Source of the DNA: Flavobacterium sp. 20NA77.7
GTDB taxonomy: Bacteria; Bacteroidota; Bacteroidia; Flavobacteriales; Flavobacteriaceae
DNA length: 64,000 nucleotides
Reading direction: 5' to 3'
Assembly (NCBI RefSeq): GCF_031326205.1
Contig: NZ_CP133721.1
Coordinates: forward strand, 372,001-436,000
Positions within the stretch are counted from its first letter, which is position 1; each line of letters begins with the position of its first letter. The notes below the pieces were generated by a model. The model had not been told where the DNA came from. It did not search any database and saw only the letters and a program-made list of their open reading frames with translations. Positions 48,999 to 59,633 of the stretch are shown piece after piece. The position numbers and the translations under genes were made by a program.

Positions 48999-50971
48999 AG
49001 AAAGAAAATACAACCTCTTATAGATTATTTACAGTTGCAGCAATACTAATTTTTATGTCTATTGCCGTTTCTGTGAAGCTTTTTAATATTCAATGGGTTA
49101 ATGGTCAGTATTATAGAGAATTAGCCAAGGAACGTTCTGTTCATAATTTTGAAATTCCAGCAAATAAAGGAAATATTTATTCTGTTGATGGAAGTTTATT
49201 AGCTACATCAATACCTGAATATGCTATTTATTTTGATGCTATTTCTCCTTCTGATGAAAATTTTGAGAAATTCTTAGTGCCCTTATCCACAGAGTTGTCT
49301 AAATTCTTTAAAAAACCGGCAGGCTATTATCAAAGTGAATTAAGAAAAGCCAGAGTAACAAAAAACAGGTATTTTCTAATTGGTAAAAAATTAAGCTTTA
49401 CGCAATACATGACAGTTAAAAAGTTCCCGCTTTTTAAACTAGGACCTTATAAAGGCGGTGTTATTACCGAACAAAAAACAGTTAGAAAATATCCAGTTGG
49501 GCAAATTGCAAATCGCACCATTGGTTATGAAAAAGATGGAAATCAAGGAAAAGGGCTAGAGTATGCATTTCGTAAGTATTTAAATGGGAAAAGCGGCCAT
49601 AGATTGATGCAAAAAATAGCAAAAAATCAGTGGAAACCTATCCATGATGCTAATGAATTAGAACCATTAGATGGTTATGATATTGTTTCTACAATTGATG
49701 TGTATATTCAAGATATAGCACATCATGCTTTATTAAAACAATTAGAACAATACAAAGCAGATCATGGTTGTGTTGTGGTTATGGAAACTCAAACTGGAGA
49801 AATAAGAGCAATAGCTAATTTAGGCAGAAAAAAAGATGGGACATATTCTGAGATTGATAACTATGCTATTAAAGAGTCTCACGAGCCTGGCTCAACATTT
49901 AAATTAATGGACTTAATTGCATTGTTAGATGATAAAAAAGCAGATACAAGTTCAGTCTATAATTCAAACGGAGGTGTAATTTATATACACAATAAACCCG
50001 TTAAAGATTCTAATAAACATGGATATGGGAGTATATCTTTAGCGAGAGGTTTTGAAGTGTCTTCAAATACAGTACTTGTTCAAGCTACTTACAAAGCTTA
50101 TAAAGACAATCCTTGGCAATTTATTAATAGAATTAATAGTTATGGATTGAATAAGAAAATGGGACTTCAAATCAAAGGTGAAGGTCAGCCTGTAATTCAC
50201 CAGCCTGGTTCAAAGTTTTGGTCGGGGACAACGTTGCCATGGATGGCTTTTGGGTATGGCGTTTCTATGACACCTTTACAAACCTTGTCTTTGTATAATG
50301 CTATTGCAAATAATGGTAAAATGATGAAACCATTTTTTGTAAAAGAAGTAAAAGAGTGGAATAACACTATTAAAAAATATGAACCAGAAGTTATTAATCC
50401 GAAAATATGTTCAGACGAAACCCTGGCAAAAATTAAGAAAGTACTTGAAAATGTAGTTAAAAAAGGAACGGGTAAGGGTTTATATTCAGCTGATTTTTCA
50501 ATGGCGGGTAAAACAGGTACAGCGCAGGTTAATTATAATACACCTGATATGTATTATGCCTCTTCGTTTGTAGGTTATTTTCCTGCAGACCATCCAAAAT
50601 ATTCGTGTATTGTTGTAGTACATAAACCCGATAAAACAGTAGGGTATTATGGGGCAGATGTTGCGGGTCCTGTTTTTAAAAGAATTGCGCAAAAAATATT
50701 TACAGACGTGCCATCTACAAATAAGTTTGAATCTGTTAAGGTAAAAAATAAAAAGCAAGAGGTTGACTACGCTACCTATTATTCTAAATCGCAAGGAAAT
50801 GCCACTCAAATTCCTGATGTAAAAGGAATGCCAGGTATGGATGCTATCTCAATTTTAGAAAATTTAGGGTTGAAAGTAAAAGTAACAGGTATTGGTAAAG
50901 TAAAATCACAATCTATAGCGCCAGGAACTAGTTTTAAGAAAAACCAAGTAATTACATTAGAATTGTCATAA
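48989..50971 (+). CDS. ftsI: Division-specific penicillin-binding protein (FtsI) with PASTA domain
   Basis: Septal peptidoglycan transpeptidase. The 660-residue protein has one N-terminal membrane helix (about 12-32), the pedestal domain with ANKGNIYSVDG and GYEKDGNQGKGLEYAF, then the transpeptidase domain: S302-T-F-K305, SSN (358-360) and KTG (508-510). The C-terminal about 55 residues are a PASTA domain (IPDVKGMPGMDAISILENLG), which Gram-negative FtsI usually lacks but Bacteroidota have. It overlaps ftsL and abuts murE with no gap. Confidence 0.95.
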   Translation: MGVKKENTTSYRLFTVAAILIFMSIAVSVKLFNIQWVNGQYYRELAKERSVHNFEIPANKGNIYSVDGSLLATSIPEYAIYFDAISPSDENFEKFLVPLSTELSKFFKKPAGYYQSELRKARVTKNRYFLIGKKLSFTQYMTVKKFPLFKLGPYKGGVITEQKTVRKYPVGQIANRTIGYEKDGNQGKGLEYAFRKYLNGKSGHRLMQKIAKNQWKPIHDANELEPLDGYDIVSTIDVYIQDIAHHALLKQLEQYKADHGCVVVMETQTGEIRAIANLGRKKDGTYSEIDNYAIKESHEPGSTFKLMDLIALLDDKKADTSSVYNSNGGVIYIHNKPVKDSNKHGYGSISLARGFEVSSNTVLVQATYKAYKDNPWQFINRINSYGLNKKMGLQIKGEGQPVIHQPGSKFWSGTTLPWMAFGYGVSMTPLQTLSLYNAIANNGKMMKPFFVKEVKEWNNTIKKYEPEVINPKICSDETLAKIKKVLENVVKKGTGKGLYSADFSMAGKTGTAQVNYNTPDMYYASSFVGYFPADHPKYSCIVVVHKPDKTVGYYGADVAGPVFKRIAQKIFTDVPSTNKFESVKVKNKKQEVDYATYYSKSQGNATQIPDVKGMPGMDAISILENLGLKVKVTGIGKVKSQSIAPGTSFKKNQVITLELS

Positions 50972-52435
50972 ATGAAAATAGCTAAAGACATATTATATAA
51001 AGTGCCCATTGAAGCCGTGCATGGTTCAACAAGCATTACTATAAATAAGATTGAATTTGATTCTAGAAAGATAGAATTAAATGATGTCTTTGTAGCTATA
51101 AAAGGAGTACTATCAGACGGACATTTATTTATTGAAAAAGCAATTTCATTAGGTGCCAAATTAATAATCTGTGAAACGTTTCCAGCGGTCTTTACAGAAG
51201 GCGTTACTTATGTTAAAGTTATCAGTTCAAATGCGGCATTAGCACATTTAGCCGCTAATTACTATGATAATCCTTCTTCAAAATTAAAATTAGTAGGCGT
51301 TACAGGTACAAACGGAAAAACGACAATTGCATCATTGCTGTATCAATTATTTAAAAGAGCAGGGTATAAGGTAGGATTGCTATCTACAGTTAAAATTGTA
51401 GTTGATGAAACAATTTATGGTGCTACACATACTACCCCAGATTCGTTAACTATCAATCATTATTTAAACGAAATGGTTGAAACAGGTTGTGAATTTTGCT
51501 TTATGGAAGTAAGTTCTCATGGTATTCATCAAAAACGAACAGAAGCTTTGTGTTTTGAAGGCGGTGTATTTACTAATCTTTCTCATGATCATTTAGATTA
51601 CCACAAAACATTTGCAGAATATAGAGATGTTAAAAAAGAATTTTTTGATCATTTGCCTAAAACAGCTTTTGCATTAACAAATGCAGATGATAAAAATGGC
51701 GCAATAATGCTTCAAAATACACATGCTCGAAAAAAAACGTATGCCTTAAAAAGTTATGCCGATTTTAGAGCCCAAATATTAGAAAATCAATTGTCAGGAT
51801 TGTTACTAAAAATTAATAATGATGAGGTTTGGGTAAAATTAATTGGCTCATTTAATGCGTATAACGTTTTGGCAATATATGGTGTGGCGCTTGAATTAGG
51901 TTTGGAAAATGTAGAAGCTTTACGTTTACTTTCAGAATTAGAAAGCGTTTCTGGGAGATTTCAATATTTTATTTCTGATACAAAAATCACTACGATTATC
52001 GATTATGCGCATACGCCAGATGCATTGGAAAATGTATTAAAAACAATAGAAGATATTCGTACAAAAAATGAGCAACTTATCACAGTTGTGGGCTGTGGCG
52101 GAGACAGGGATAAAACGAAAAGACCAATTATGGCAAACATAGCTTCATCATTAAGCAATACAGCCATATTTACATCGGATAACCCTAGAACCGAAGATCC
52201 GCAAACTATTATTGATGAAATGGAGGCAGGTGTAGAAGGACAAAATTTTAAAAAAACAGTATCTATTTTAGATAGAAAGCAAGCTATTAAAACCGCTTGT
52301 CAACTAGCAAAACCAGGCGATATCATTTTAATTGCAGGTAAAGGTCATGAAACATATCAAGAAATTAATGGAGTGCATCAGGATTTCGATGATTTAAAAA
52401 TTGCCAAAGAACTCATACAACAATTAGGAAAATAA
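50972..52435 (+). CDS. murE: UDP-MurNAc-tripeptide synthetase (meso-DAP adding)
   Basis: Adds meso-diaminopimelate to UDP-MurNAc-L-Ala-D-Glu. The 487-residue protein has the Mur ligase ATP loop TGTNGKTT (111-118), the HTTPDSLTIN segment, the FMEVSSHGI stretch and DNPR at 403-406, the motif that selects meso-DAP rather than lysine. GKGHETYQ near 420-430 completes the C-terminal domain. It begins directly after the ftsI stop and is followed by mraY with an 18-base gap. Confidence 0.96.
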   Translation: MKIAKDILYKVPIEAVHGSTSITINKIEFDSRKIELNDVFVAIKGVLSDGHLFIEKAISLGAKLIICETFPAVFTEGVTYVKVISSNAALAHLAANYYDNPSSKLKLVGVTGTNGKTTIASLLYQLFKRAGYKVGLLSTVKIVVDETIYGATHTTPDSLTINHYLNEMVETGCEFCFMEVSSHGIHQKRTEALCFEGGVFTNLSHDHLDYHKTFAEYRDVKKEFFDHLPKTAFALTNADDKNGAIMLQNTHARKKTYALKSYADFRAQILENQLSGLLLKINNDEVWVKLIGSFNAYNVLAIYGVALELGLENVEALRLLSELESVSGRFQYFISDTKITTIIDYAHTPDALENVLKTIEDIRTKNEQLITVVGCGGDRDKTKRPIMANIASSLSNTAIFTSDNPRTEDPQTIIDEMEAGVEGQNFKKTVSILDRKQAIKTACQLAKPGDIILIAGKGHETYQEINGVHQDFDDLKIAKELIQQLGK

Positions 52436-52453
52436 TTACTAAAAAACGAAAAT

Positions 52454-53674
52454 ATGTTATACTACTTTTTTAAATATTTAGATAAAGCATTTGATTTTCC
52501 GGGCGCAGGAGTGTTTCAGTATATCACTTTTCGTTCAGGTTTGGCTATTATTTTATCTTTGTTGATTTCTACTATATACGGTAAAAAAATTATCAACTTT
52601 TTAAGAAAACAACAAGTTGGAGAAACAGTTCGTGAATTAGGATTAGAAGGACAAACTCAAAAGGCTGGCACACCAACAATGGGTGGAATTATTATTATTC
52701 TATCTACATTAATTCCTGTATTGCTTTTGGCAAAACTTGATAATATATACATCATATTATTGTTAATTACTACAGTTTGGATGGGCTTAATAGGCTTTTT
52801 AGACGACTATATTAAAGTTTTTAAAAAAGATAAAGAAGGACTAAAAGGTATCTTTAAAGTAATAGGTCAAGTTGGATTAGGCATCATTGTGGGAACGGTA
52901 TTGTATTTTCATCCTGCTGTAACAATAAAAAAAGAGCTTTCTGTTGAAAAACAAGGTATACACAGCGTTATAAAAACAACTTCACCAGAAGTAAAGTCTA
53001 CAGAAACTACCATTCCATTTTTAAAAGATAATACGTTTGATTATGCAGAAGTGCTTTCGTTTATGGGTGATGGATATGAAAATTATGCCTGGTTAATATT
53101 TATACCTCTAGTGATTTTTATCATCACAGCGGTTTCAAACGGTGCCAATTTAACAGATGGAATTGATGGCCTAGCAGCAGGAACATCAGCCATCTCTGTA
53201 CTTGCATTAGGTATTTTCGCTTTTATTTCAGGAAATATTATTTTTTCAGAATACCTGAATATTATGTATATACCTAATTCAGGAGAAATGACCATTTATA
53301 TTGCTGCTTTTGTAGGATCGTTGATTGGATTTTTATGGTACAATACCTATCCAGCAACAGTTTTTATGGGCGACACAGGGAGTTTAACTATAGGAGGAAT
53401 CATAGCCGTTATTGCTATAGCAGTTAGAAAAGAATTAATGATTCCTGTTTTATGTGGTATTTTCTTGGCTGAAAATTTATCAGTTATGTTGCAGGTTAGT
53501 TATTTTAAATACACAAAGAAAAAATATGGTGAAGGGAAACGCATTTTTTTAATGTCGCCTTTACACCATCATTATCAAAAGAAAGGCTATCATGAAAGTA
53601 AAATTGTTACTAGATTTTGGATTGTTGCCATTTTATTAGCCATTTTTTCATTGGTATCCTTAAAACTAAGATAA
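52454..53674 (+). CDS. mraY: Phospho-MurNAc-pentapeptide transferase
   Basis: Transfers phospho-MurNAc-pentapeptide to undecaprenyl phosphate at the membrane, making lipid I. The 406-residue protein is about 45 longer than E. coli MraY. Conserved parts are [29 protein letters not shown] (DD pair), [24 protein letters not shown] and [13 protein letters not shown] periplasmic insertion lies at about 160-205 ([16 protein letters not shown], then the [13 protein letters not shown] stretch), which is common in Bacteroidota. It is followed one base later by murD. Confidence 0.95.
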   Translation: MLYYFFKYLDKAFDFPGAGVFQYITFRSGLAIILSLLISTIYGKKIINFLRKQQVGETVRELGLEGQTQKAGTPTMGGIIIILSTLIPVLLLAKLDNIYIILLLITTVWMGLIGFLDDYIKVFKKDKEGLKGIFKVIGQVGLGIIVGTVLYFHPAVTIKKELSVEKQGIHSVIKTTSPEVKSTETTIPFLKDNTFDYAEVLSFMGDGYENYAWLIFIPLVIFIITAVSNGANLTDGIDGLAAGTSAISVLALGIFAFISGNIIFSEYLNIMYIPNSGEMTIYIAAFVGSLIGFLWYNTYPATVFMGDTGSLTIGGIIAVIAIAVRKELMIPVLCGIFLAENLSVMLQVSYFKYTKKKYGEGKRIFLMSPLHHHYQKKGYHESKIVTRFWIVAILLAIFSLVSLKLR

Positions 53675-53675
53675 T

Positions 53676-55007
53676 ATGAGATTAGTAGTTTTAGGTGGAG
53701 GCGAAAGCGGAGTGGGTACTGCCATATTAGGTAAGAAAAAAGGCTATGATGTTTTTGTGTCCGATTTTGGTAAAATAAAAGAAAATTATAGAGAAGTTCT
53801 TTCAAATAATGGAATTGCTTGGGAAGATGAAAAACATACTGAAGCATTAATTATGAATGCGGATGTGGTTATGAAAAGCCCTGGTATACCAGATAAAGCA
53901 CCAATTGTAAAAAAATTAAAAGATGCTACAATTCCAGTAATTTCTGAAATTGAATTTGCAGCACCTTTTACAGAGGCTATAACTATTGGAATTACTGGTA
54001 GTAATGGAAAAACTACTACTACTTTGTTAACGTATCATTTGTTAAAACAAGCCAATTTAAACGTTGGACTGGCAGGTAATATTGGAAAAAGTTTTGCTTG
54101 GCAAGTAGCCGAAAACAAACACGATGTGTATGTGTTAGAATTAAGTAGTTTTCAATTAGATGGAATTTCAACATACAAACCACATATTGCTATAATTACA
54201 AATATTAGCCCAGATCATTTAGATCGATATAATTATGATTACAATTTGTACATCGATGCAAAATTTAGAATAACAATGAATCAAACAGCATCTGATTATT
54301 TAATTATTGATGCAGATGATGAGGCCATTTCAAATTGGCTTCAAAAACATACAATTAAGGCAACTACAATCCCTTTTTCATTAACTAAACAATTAGATTT
54401 TGGAGGAAGTGTAGATGCAAACAACATGAATATAAACCTAAACCAAGATATTTTTACTATGCCAATTCACCAACTTGCACTAGAAGGAAAACATAACGTA
54501 AAAAACGCTATGGCAGCAACAACAGTTGCACAATTAATGAAAATAAGAAAAGAAACAATCAGAGAAAGTTTGACGAACTTTCAAGGCGCTGAACATAGAT
54601 TGGAAAAAGTTTTAAAAATTCAAAATGTACAATACATTAATGATTCAAAAGCTACTAACGTAAATGCCACTTTTTTTGCATTGGACAGCATGACAACACC
54701 TACTGTTTGGATTGTAGGCGGTGTCGATAAAGGAAATGATTATGATGAGTTAATGCCGTTAGTGAGAGAAAAAGTGCGTGGTATTATCTGCTTAGGAGTA
54801 GATAACAAAAAATTAGTAGAAAAATTTGAAAATGTCGTAGAAGTTTTAGTTGAAACTACTTCCATGAACGAAGCAGTCAAAATAGCAAACAAAATAGCAG
54901 AAAAGGGAGATACCGTTTTATTGTCGCCTGCTTGTGCAAGTTTTGACTTGTTTGAAAATTATGAAGATAGAGGGCGTCAATTTAAGCAAGCTGTTCAAAA
55001 TTTATAA
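53676..55007 (+). CDS. murD: UDP-MurNAc-L-alanine:D-glutamate ligase
   Basis: Adds D-glutamate to UDP-MurNAc-L-Ala. The 443-residue protein has the UDP-binding LVVLGGGESGVGTAIL (3-18), the ATP loop GSNGKTTTT (108-116), LELSSFQLDG and the second-domain YINDSKATNVNAT with the conserved lysine region. Length is usual. It follows mraY by 1 base and precedes ftsW by 8 bases. Confidence 0.95.
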   Translation: MRLVVLGGGESGVGTAILGKKKGYDVFVSDFGKIKENYREVLSNNGIAWEDEKHTEALIMNADVVMKSPGIPDKAPIVKKLKDATIPVISEIEFAAPFTEAITIGITGSNGKTTTTLLTYHLLKQANLNVGLAGNIGKSFAWQVAENKHDVYVLELSSFQLDGISTYKPHIAIITNISPDHLDRYNYDYNLYIDAKFRITMNQTASDYLIIDADDEAISNWLQKHTIKATTIPFSLTKQLDFGGSVDANNMNINLNQDIFTMPIHQLALEGKHNVKNAMAATTVAQLMKIRKETIRESLTNFQGAEHRLEKVLKIQNVQYINDSKATNVNATFFALDSMTTPTVWIVGGVDKGNDYDELMPLVREKVRGIICLGVDNKKLVEKFENVVEVLVETTSMNEAVKIANKIAEKGDTVLLSPACASFDLFENYEDRGRQFKQAVQNL

Positions 55008-55015
55008 GTAAAGAA

Positions 55016-56371
55016 ATGGAAAAGTTTAAATTTCTTAGAGGAGATAAAACCATATGGGCTATGATTGCCTTGTTGGCTATTGCTTCTTTTTTGCCTGTGT
55101 ATAGTGCCAGTACAAATTTGGTGTATACAGTTAGTGAAGGAAAAGCATCTACTTTAGGATTTTTAGTCAAACATTTGGCACATATTTCCATTGGATTATT
55201 AATAGTATTTATTGCACACAAATTTCATTATGAAAGGTATAAAAAGTTTTCTTTATTAGGAATGCCTTTGGTAATACTTTTGTTGGCTTATACCCTTTCG
55301 CAAGGAAAAGTAATAGGTGGTGCCAATGCAAGTAGATGGATAGAAATTCCGTTTATAGGTTTTTCATTTCAAACGTCAACATTTGCCTCTACTATTTTAA
55401 TGGTATATGTGGCTAGAACGTTAGCAAAAATGCATAATACATCTTATACATTTCAAGAATCGTTGTTAAAATTATGGTTCCCAGTTGGAGCGGTATTAAT
55501 TTTCATTTTACCATCAAATTTTTCCACAGCAGCATTAATTTTTGTTATGGTCTGTATGTTGGTTTATGTAGGCCAATATCCTTTAAAGTATTTAGGTTAT
55601 ATTTTTGGTTTAGCGCTAATAGGTATTTCTTTGTTTGTTTTGTTGTATATGGCTTTTCCAACAAATAAATATTTTAGTAGGGTTTCAACGTGGAAAGCAC
55701 GTGTAGAACGATTTTCTACCGATAAACCTGATGAAGATGATTACCAAATTGAAAAAGCTAAAATAGCCATTGCATCTGGTAAAATTCAAGGCCTAGGTCC
55801 AGGAAAAAGTGTGCAAAAGAATTTTTTACCACAATCGTCTTCCGATTTTATTTTTGCAATTATCGTTGAAGAATATGGAATGATAGGAGGGTATGCTTTA
55901 GTATTCATATATATGATTTTATTTTTCAGATTTTTAGTCAGGTCAAATAAAGCGCCAACACTATTTGGAAAATTATTGATAGTAGGACTTGGTTTTCCTA
56001 TCATATTTCAGGCATTTATTAATATGGGTGTAGCAGTAGAATTATTACCCGTTACCGGACAACCTTTACCCTTAATAAGTAGTGGAGGTACATCCATTTG
56101 GATGACTTGTTTGTCTTTGGGTATTATTTTAAGTGTTACTAAAAAAGAAGATGAAATAGCCGCTGATTTATTAGAAGAAAAACAAAGAGAAGAAGCCCTT
56201 CAGCGTCTTGTTGAAAGAGAAGTAACAATAATGAATGAAGAGGGAGTAGATGTAAACCAGCAAAAAATGGAGGAAATGAAATACTCAATTAGAGAAGAAT
56301 TAAGTAAAGATGAAGGAGATAGTTTGTATAACGGACAAAATCCTATGAACAGCGTAAAAAATAAAGAATAA
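55016..56371 (+). CDS. ftsW: Septal peptidoglycan polymerase FtsW with C-terminal extension
   Basis: SEDS-family glycosyltransferase working with FtsI at the septum. The 451-residue protein has about ten membrane segments, LGGANASRW-type loop (VIGGANASRWIEIPF) and the conserved YGMIGG and SSGGTSIWMTC segments. After the last membrane helix a cytoplasmic tail of about 75 residues (about 375-451) is acidic and helical with heptads (LLEEKQREEALQRLVERE), longer than in E. coli FtsW. It is followed directly by murG. Confidence 0.93.
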   Translation: MEKFKFLRGDKTIWAMIALLAIASFLPVYSASTNLVYTVSEGKASTLGFLVKHLAHISIGLLIVFIAHKFHYERYKKFSLLGMPLVILLLAYTLSQGKVIGGANASRWIEIPFIGFSFQTSTFASTILMVYVARTLAKMHNTSYTFQESLLKLWFPVGAVLIFILPSNFSTAALIFVMVCMLVYVGQYPLKYLGYIFGLALIGISLFVLLYMAFPTNKYFSRVSTWKARVERFSTDKPDEDDYQIEKAKIAIASGKIQGLGPGKSVQKNFLPQSSSDFIFAIIVEEYGMIGGYALVFIYMILFFRFLVRSNKAPTLFGKLLIVGLGFPIIFQAFINMGVAVELLPVTGQPLPLISSGGTSIWMTCLSLGIILSVTKKEDEIAADLLEEKQREEALQRLVEREVTIMNEEGVDVNQQKMEEMKYSIREELSKDEGDSLYNGQNPMNSVKNKE

Positions 56372-57460
56372 ATGAAACAACCAAAATTCATAATTAGCGG
56401 AGGCGGCACTGGAGGACATATTTATCCTGCAGTTGCTATTGCCAACGAATTAAAAGCACGTTTTCCAGAAGCGCAATTCCTTTTTGTGGGTGCGCAAGAT
56501 AAAATGGAAATGCAAAAAGTGCCTCAAGCAGGTTATGAAATTAAAGGATTGTGGATAGCAGGTTTGCAACGAAAAGTAACGTTTCAAAACATGTTATTTC
56601 CTGTAAAATTAGTTTCAAGTTTAGTAAAATCATTTTTTATTTTAAAACAATTCAAACCTGATGTTGTTATAGGTACAGGCGGTTTTGCAAGTGGAGCGGT
56701 TTTAAAAGTAGCTTCTGTGTTAGGGATTCCAACGGTTATTCAAGAGCAGAATTCATACCCGGGAATTACAAATAAATTACTAGCTAAAAAAGCCAATGCT
56801 ATTTGTGTAGCGTATGAAAATTTGGAACGATTTTTTCCAAAAGAAAAACTTATACTAACAGGCAATCCAGTGCGACAAGATTTATTAGTTCAAGCTAGCA
56901 AGAGTGAAGCGAATACCTATTTTAAGTTCGATGAATCTAAAAAAACAGTATTGGTTTTAGGCGGAAGTTTAGGCGCAAGAAGAATCAATCAATTAATTGA
57001 AAAAGAATTAGATTTTTTAGTAGCACAAAATTGTCAAATCATCTGGCAATGCGGTAAATTGTATTTAAATGATTATTCAAAATACAACGATAATAAAAAT
57101 GTTCAAGTGGTAGCTTTTATTGATAGAATGGATTTAGTGTATGCGGCAGCAGATATCATTATTTCGCGTTCTGGTGCTTCATCGGTTTCGGAATTATGTA
57201 TTGTGGGTAAGCCTACGATTTTTATTCCATCGCCCAATGTGGCAGAAGATCATCAAACGAAAAATGCCAAAGCACTTGCAGATAAAAAAGGAGCAATCCT
57301 ACTAAAAGAAAACGAATTGAATGAAAAATTTGAAACAACATTTTCAGATATAATTTCAAATGAAAATTTGCAAATAGAATTAAGTCAAAACATAAAAAAT
57401 TTAGCGAAACCAAACGCAACAAAAGATATTGTTGAAGAAATTATCAAGCTAATCAACTAA
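56372..57460 (+). CDS. murG: UDP-GlcNAc:lipid I N-acetylglucosaminyltransferase
   Basis: Adds GlcNAc to lipid I to form lipid II on the inner face of the membrane. The 362-residue GT28 protein has the N-terminal [13 protein letters not shown] (8-20), [11 protein letters not shown], the linker [20 protein letters not shown] in the C-domain and the UDP-GlcNAc-binding [12 protein letters not shown] and [14 protein letters not shown] stretches. It begins directly after ftsW and precedes murC with a 31-base gap containing a short A/T-rich repeat. Confidence 0.95.
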   Translation: MKQPKFIISGGGTGGHIYPAVAIANELKARFPEAQFLFVGAQDKMEMQKVPQAGYEIKGLWIAGLQRKVTFQNMLFPVKLVSSLVKSFFILKQFKPDVVIGTGGFASGAVLKVASVLGIPTVIQEQNSYPGITNKLLAKKANAICVAYENLERFFPKEKLILTGNPVRQDLLVQASKSEANTYFKFDESKKTVLVLGGSLGARRINQLIEKELDFLVAQNCQIIWQCGKLYLNDYSKYNDNKNVQVVAFIDRMDLVYAAADIIISRSGASSVSELCIVGKPTIFIPSPNVAEDHQTKNAKALADKKGAILLKENELNEKFETTFSDIISNENLQIELSQNIKNLAKPNATKDIVEEIIKLIN

Positions 57461-57491
57461 ACAAATTAACAGTTAAACAATTTAACTAGAA
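57461..57491. repeat. Low-complexity tract (TTAACAGTTAAACAATTTAAC)
   Basis: Three spaced TTAA(C/A) units in the short spacer between murG and murC. It does not contain a terminator, so the dcw transcript may continue. Confidence 0.4.
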
Positions 57492-58829
57492 ATGAACCTA
57501 AACCAAATACATAACGTCTATTTTATCGGTATCGGAGGCATCGGTATGAGTGCTTTGGCTCGTTATTTTCAATATATCGGAAAAAATGTAGCGGGTTATG
57601 ATAAAACCGAAACGCAATTAACAGACGAGTTGCAAGCATTGGGTTTAGCCATTCATTTTGAAGATAATATTAATTTAATTCCAAAAGATTTTTACTGTGA
57701 AAATACCTTGGTAGTGGTAACGCCTGCTGTTCCTGTTTCTCATTCAGAGTGGAATTATTTTGTAGAACGAGAATATACCATTAAAAAACGCGCCGAAGTA
57801 TTAGGATTAATTACCAAAGACACTTATTGTTTTGCGGTAGCGGGCACACACGGAAAAACAACAACATCAAGTATTTTAGGACATGTTTTGTATGAAAGTG
57901 GAGTAGATGTTACTGCTTTTTTAGGCGGAATTGTTGAAAATTATAATTCTAACTTAATTGGCTCGGGAAAAACGGTTACCGTTGTTGAGGCAGATGAGTT
58001 TGACCGTTCATTTTTGCATTTACATCCAAATGTTTCTTGTATAACCTCTATGGATGCAGATCATTTAGATATTTATGGCGATGCAGCACATATTGAAGAA
58101 TCTTTTAGGGAATTTGCAGCCAAAACTTCAAAAGAAAATTTATACATCATAAAAGGATTACCTCTTGAAGGAATAACAATAGGAGTATCAAACGATGCTG
58201 ATTTTTCGGCACATAATATTCGTATCGAGAATGGCTTTTATGTGTTTGATGTTAAAACTCCAACGGAATTAGTGCAAAATGTAAAATTTGGTTTACCTGG
58301 GCATCACAATTTAACAAATGCATTATTGGCTTTCGCAATGGCAAAATCCTATGGAGTTTCAAATGATAAAATCTGCGCTGCTTTAGCTAGTTTTAAAGGT
58401 GTTAGACGTCGTTTTTCATTTCAAATACGAGAAGAAAACAGAGTGTATATTGATGATTATGCACACCATCCTACTGAGATAAATGCCGTTCATCAGGCAG
58501 TTCGTGAATTGTATCCCGGAAAGAAAATTATAGCTGCTTTTCAGCCGCATTTGTTTAGTCGAACCAAAGATTTTGCTGATGGTTTTGCCGAAAGCCTAGC
58601 AAAATTTGATGAGATAGTATTACTTGAAATTTATCCAGCAAGAGAATTGCCAATTGAAGGAATAAATTCAACTTGGTTGTTAAATAAAATTAATAATCCA
58701 AATAAAAAATTAGTAGATAAAAAAGAATTGATACAAGTTTTTAAACATTCAAATGCAACTGTTTTTGTAACCATTGGAGCAGGTGATATTGGTGAAATGG
58801 TTAAAGATATTAAGAAAGAATTGATGTAA
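57492..58829 (+). CDS. murC: UDP-N-acetylmuramate:L-alanine ligase
   Basis: Adds the first L-alanine to UDP-MurNAc. The 445-residue protein has the dinucleotide-type FIGIGGIGMSALAR (11-24), the ATP loop AGTHGKTTTS (117-126), LVEADEFDRSFLHL-type sequence (VVEADEFDRSF) and DDYAHHPTEI with RVYIDDYAHHP near 315. Length is usual. A gap of 69 bases separates it from ftsQ and may hold an internal promoter. Confidence 0.96.
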   Translation: MNLNQIHNVYFIGIGGIGMSALARYFQYIGKNVAGYDKTETQLTDELQALGLAIHFEDNINLIPKDFYCENTLVVVTPAVPVSHSEWNYFVEREYTIKKRAEVLGLITKDTYCFAVAGTHGKTTTSSILGHVLYESGVDVTAFLGGIVENYNSNLIGSGKTVTVVEADEFDRSFLHLHPNVSCITSMDADHLDIYGDAAHIEESFREFAAKTSKENLYIIKGLPLEGITIGVSNDADFSAHNIRIENGFYVFDVKTPTELVQNVKFGLPGHHNLTNALLAFAMAKSYGVSNDKICAALASFKGVRRRFSFQIREENRVYIDDYAHHPTEINAVHQAVRELYPGKKIIAAFQPHLFSRTKDFADGFAESLAKFDEIVLLEIYPARELPIEGINSTWLLNKINNPNKKLVDKKELIQVFKHSNATVFVTIGAGDIGEMVKDIKKELM

Positions 58830-58833
58830 TAAA

Positions 58834-58868
58834 TTTGTTGATAAGTAGCGCTAAATTGGCTATTTTTC
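58834..58868 (+). promoter_or_regulatory. Possible internal promoter before ftsQ-ftsA-ftsZ
   Basis: TTTG/TTG (58834-58840) and TATTTTTC (58861-58868) with 20-23 base spacing resemble the consensus, but the -7 box ends in C instead of G. It would give ftsQAZ separate control. Confidence 0.3.
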
Positions 58869-58898
58869 AGTTAAATAAAAAGATAAAAAAACAAGCAA

Positions 58899-59621
58899 AT
58901 GAAAAGGTTAAATTGGCAAAATATTCGTTTAGTTTTACTCCTACTTTTGGTAGTGTTTTTATATTCTTTTGCTTTGCAGAGAAATCAACAACGAAAAATC
59001 GACAACATTAGAATTGATTTTCAAGGGGATAGTAAAATGTTTTTAACACATCAAATGGTTAATAACTTGTTAATACAAAATTTAAAACAGGCTTCTACAT
59101 ATAAAAAAGAACAATTAGATTTGAAGTATCTAGAAAGTGTGTTGCAAAAGCATCCATTTATCGAAAAAGCAGAGGTTTTTACTTCTGAAGACGGAATGTT
59201 AATAACTAAAATAAAACAAAGATCCCCAATCGCAAGAGTTATTAACGATAACCGAAATTTTTATGTTGATAAAAACGGTAGCGTTTTTGAAATGTCTGAT
59301 GTTTATTCGGCAAGAGTGCCTCTTGTTAAAGGAAATGTAAGCGGTCATTTTAAAAAGGGTTTTGCGAAAACATTTAAGGCAATTAATGAAGATGATTTTT
59401 TGAAGAAAAATATAATTGCTGTCGAAATTTTTGATAATGGAAGTATGAAAATGTTCACAAGAGAACATAATTATGAAATTGTTTTTGGAAGGCCAATTTT
59501 AATTGATAAAAAATTTAGAAATTATAAAGCATTTTATCAATACGCACAAAAAGACACACTGTTAGATAAATATAAATCAATAAATTTAATGTTCACACAA
59601 CAAGTTGTGTGTTCAAAATAA
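58899..59621 (+). CDS. ftsQ: Cell-division protein FtsQ
   Basis: A 240-residue bitopic divisome protein. A short basic cytoplasmic start (KRLNWQNIR) is followed by a membrane helix at about 10-25 (LVLLLLLVVFLYSFAL), a short POTRA domain (FQGDSKMFLTHQMVNNLL, HPFIEKAEVFTSEDGMLITKI) and the beta domain (SPIARVINDNRNFYVDKNG). It links FtsL/FtsB to FtsW/FtsI. The POTRA is shorter than in E. coli, as in other Bacteroidota. It is followed by ftsA with a 12-base gap. Confidence 0.9.
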   Translation: MKRLNWQNIRLVLLLLLVVFLYSFALQRNQQRKIDNIRIDFQGDSKMFLTHQMVNNLLIQNLKQASTYKKEQLDLKYLESVLQKHPFIEKAEVFTSEDGMLITKIKQRSPIARVINDNRNFYVDKNGSVFEMSDVYSARVPLVKGNVSGHFKKGFAKTFKAINEDDFLKKNIIAVEIFDNGSMKMFTREHNYEIVFGRPILIDKKFRNYKAFYQYAQKDTLLDKYKSINLMFTQQVVCSK

Positions 59622-59633
59622 AAGAATAGCATT

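Noticed and set aside
50498-51159. Minus-strand frames inside ftsI and murE
   Set aside because: Complementary-strand shadows with no start context or family pattern.
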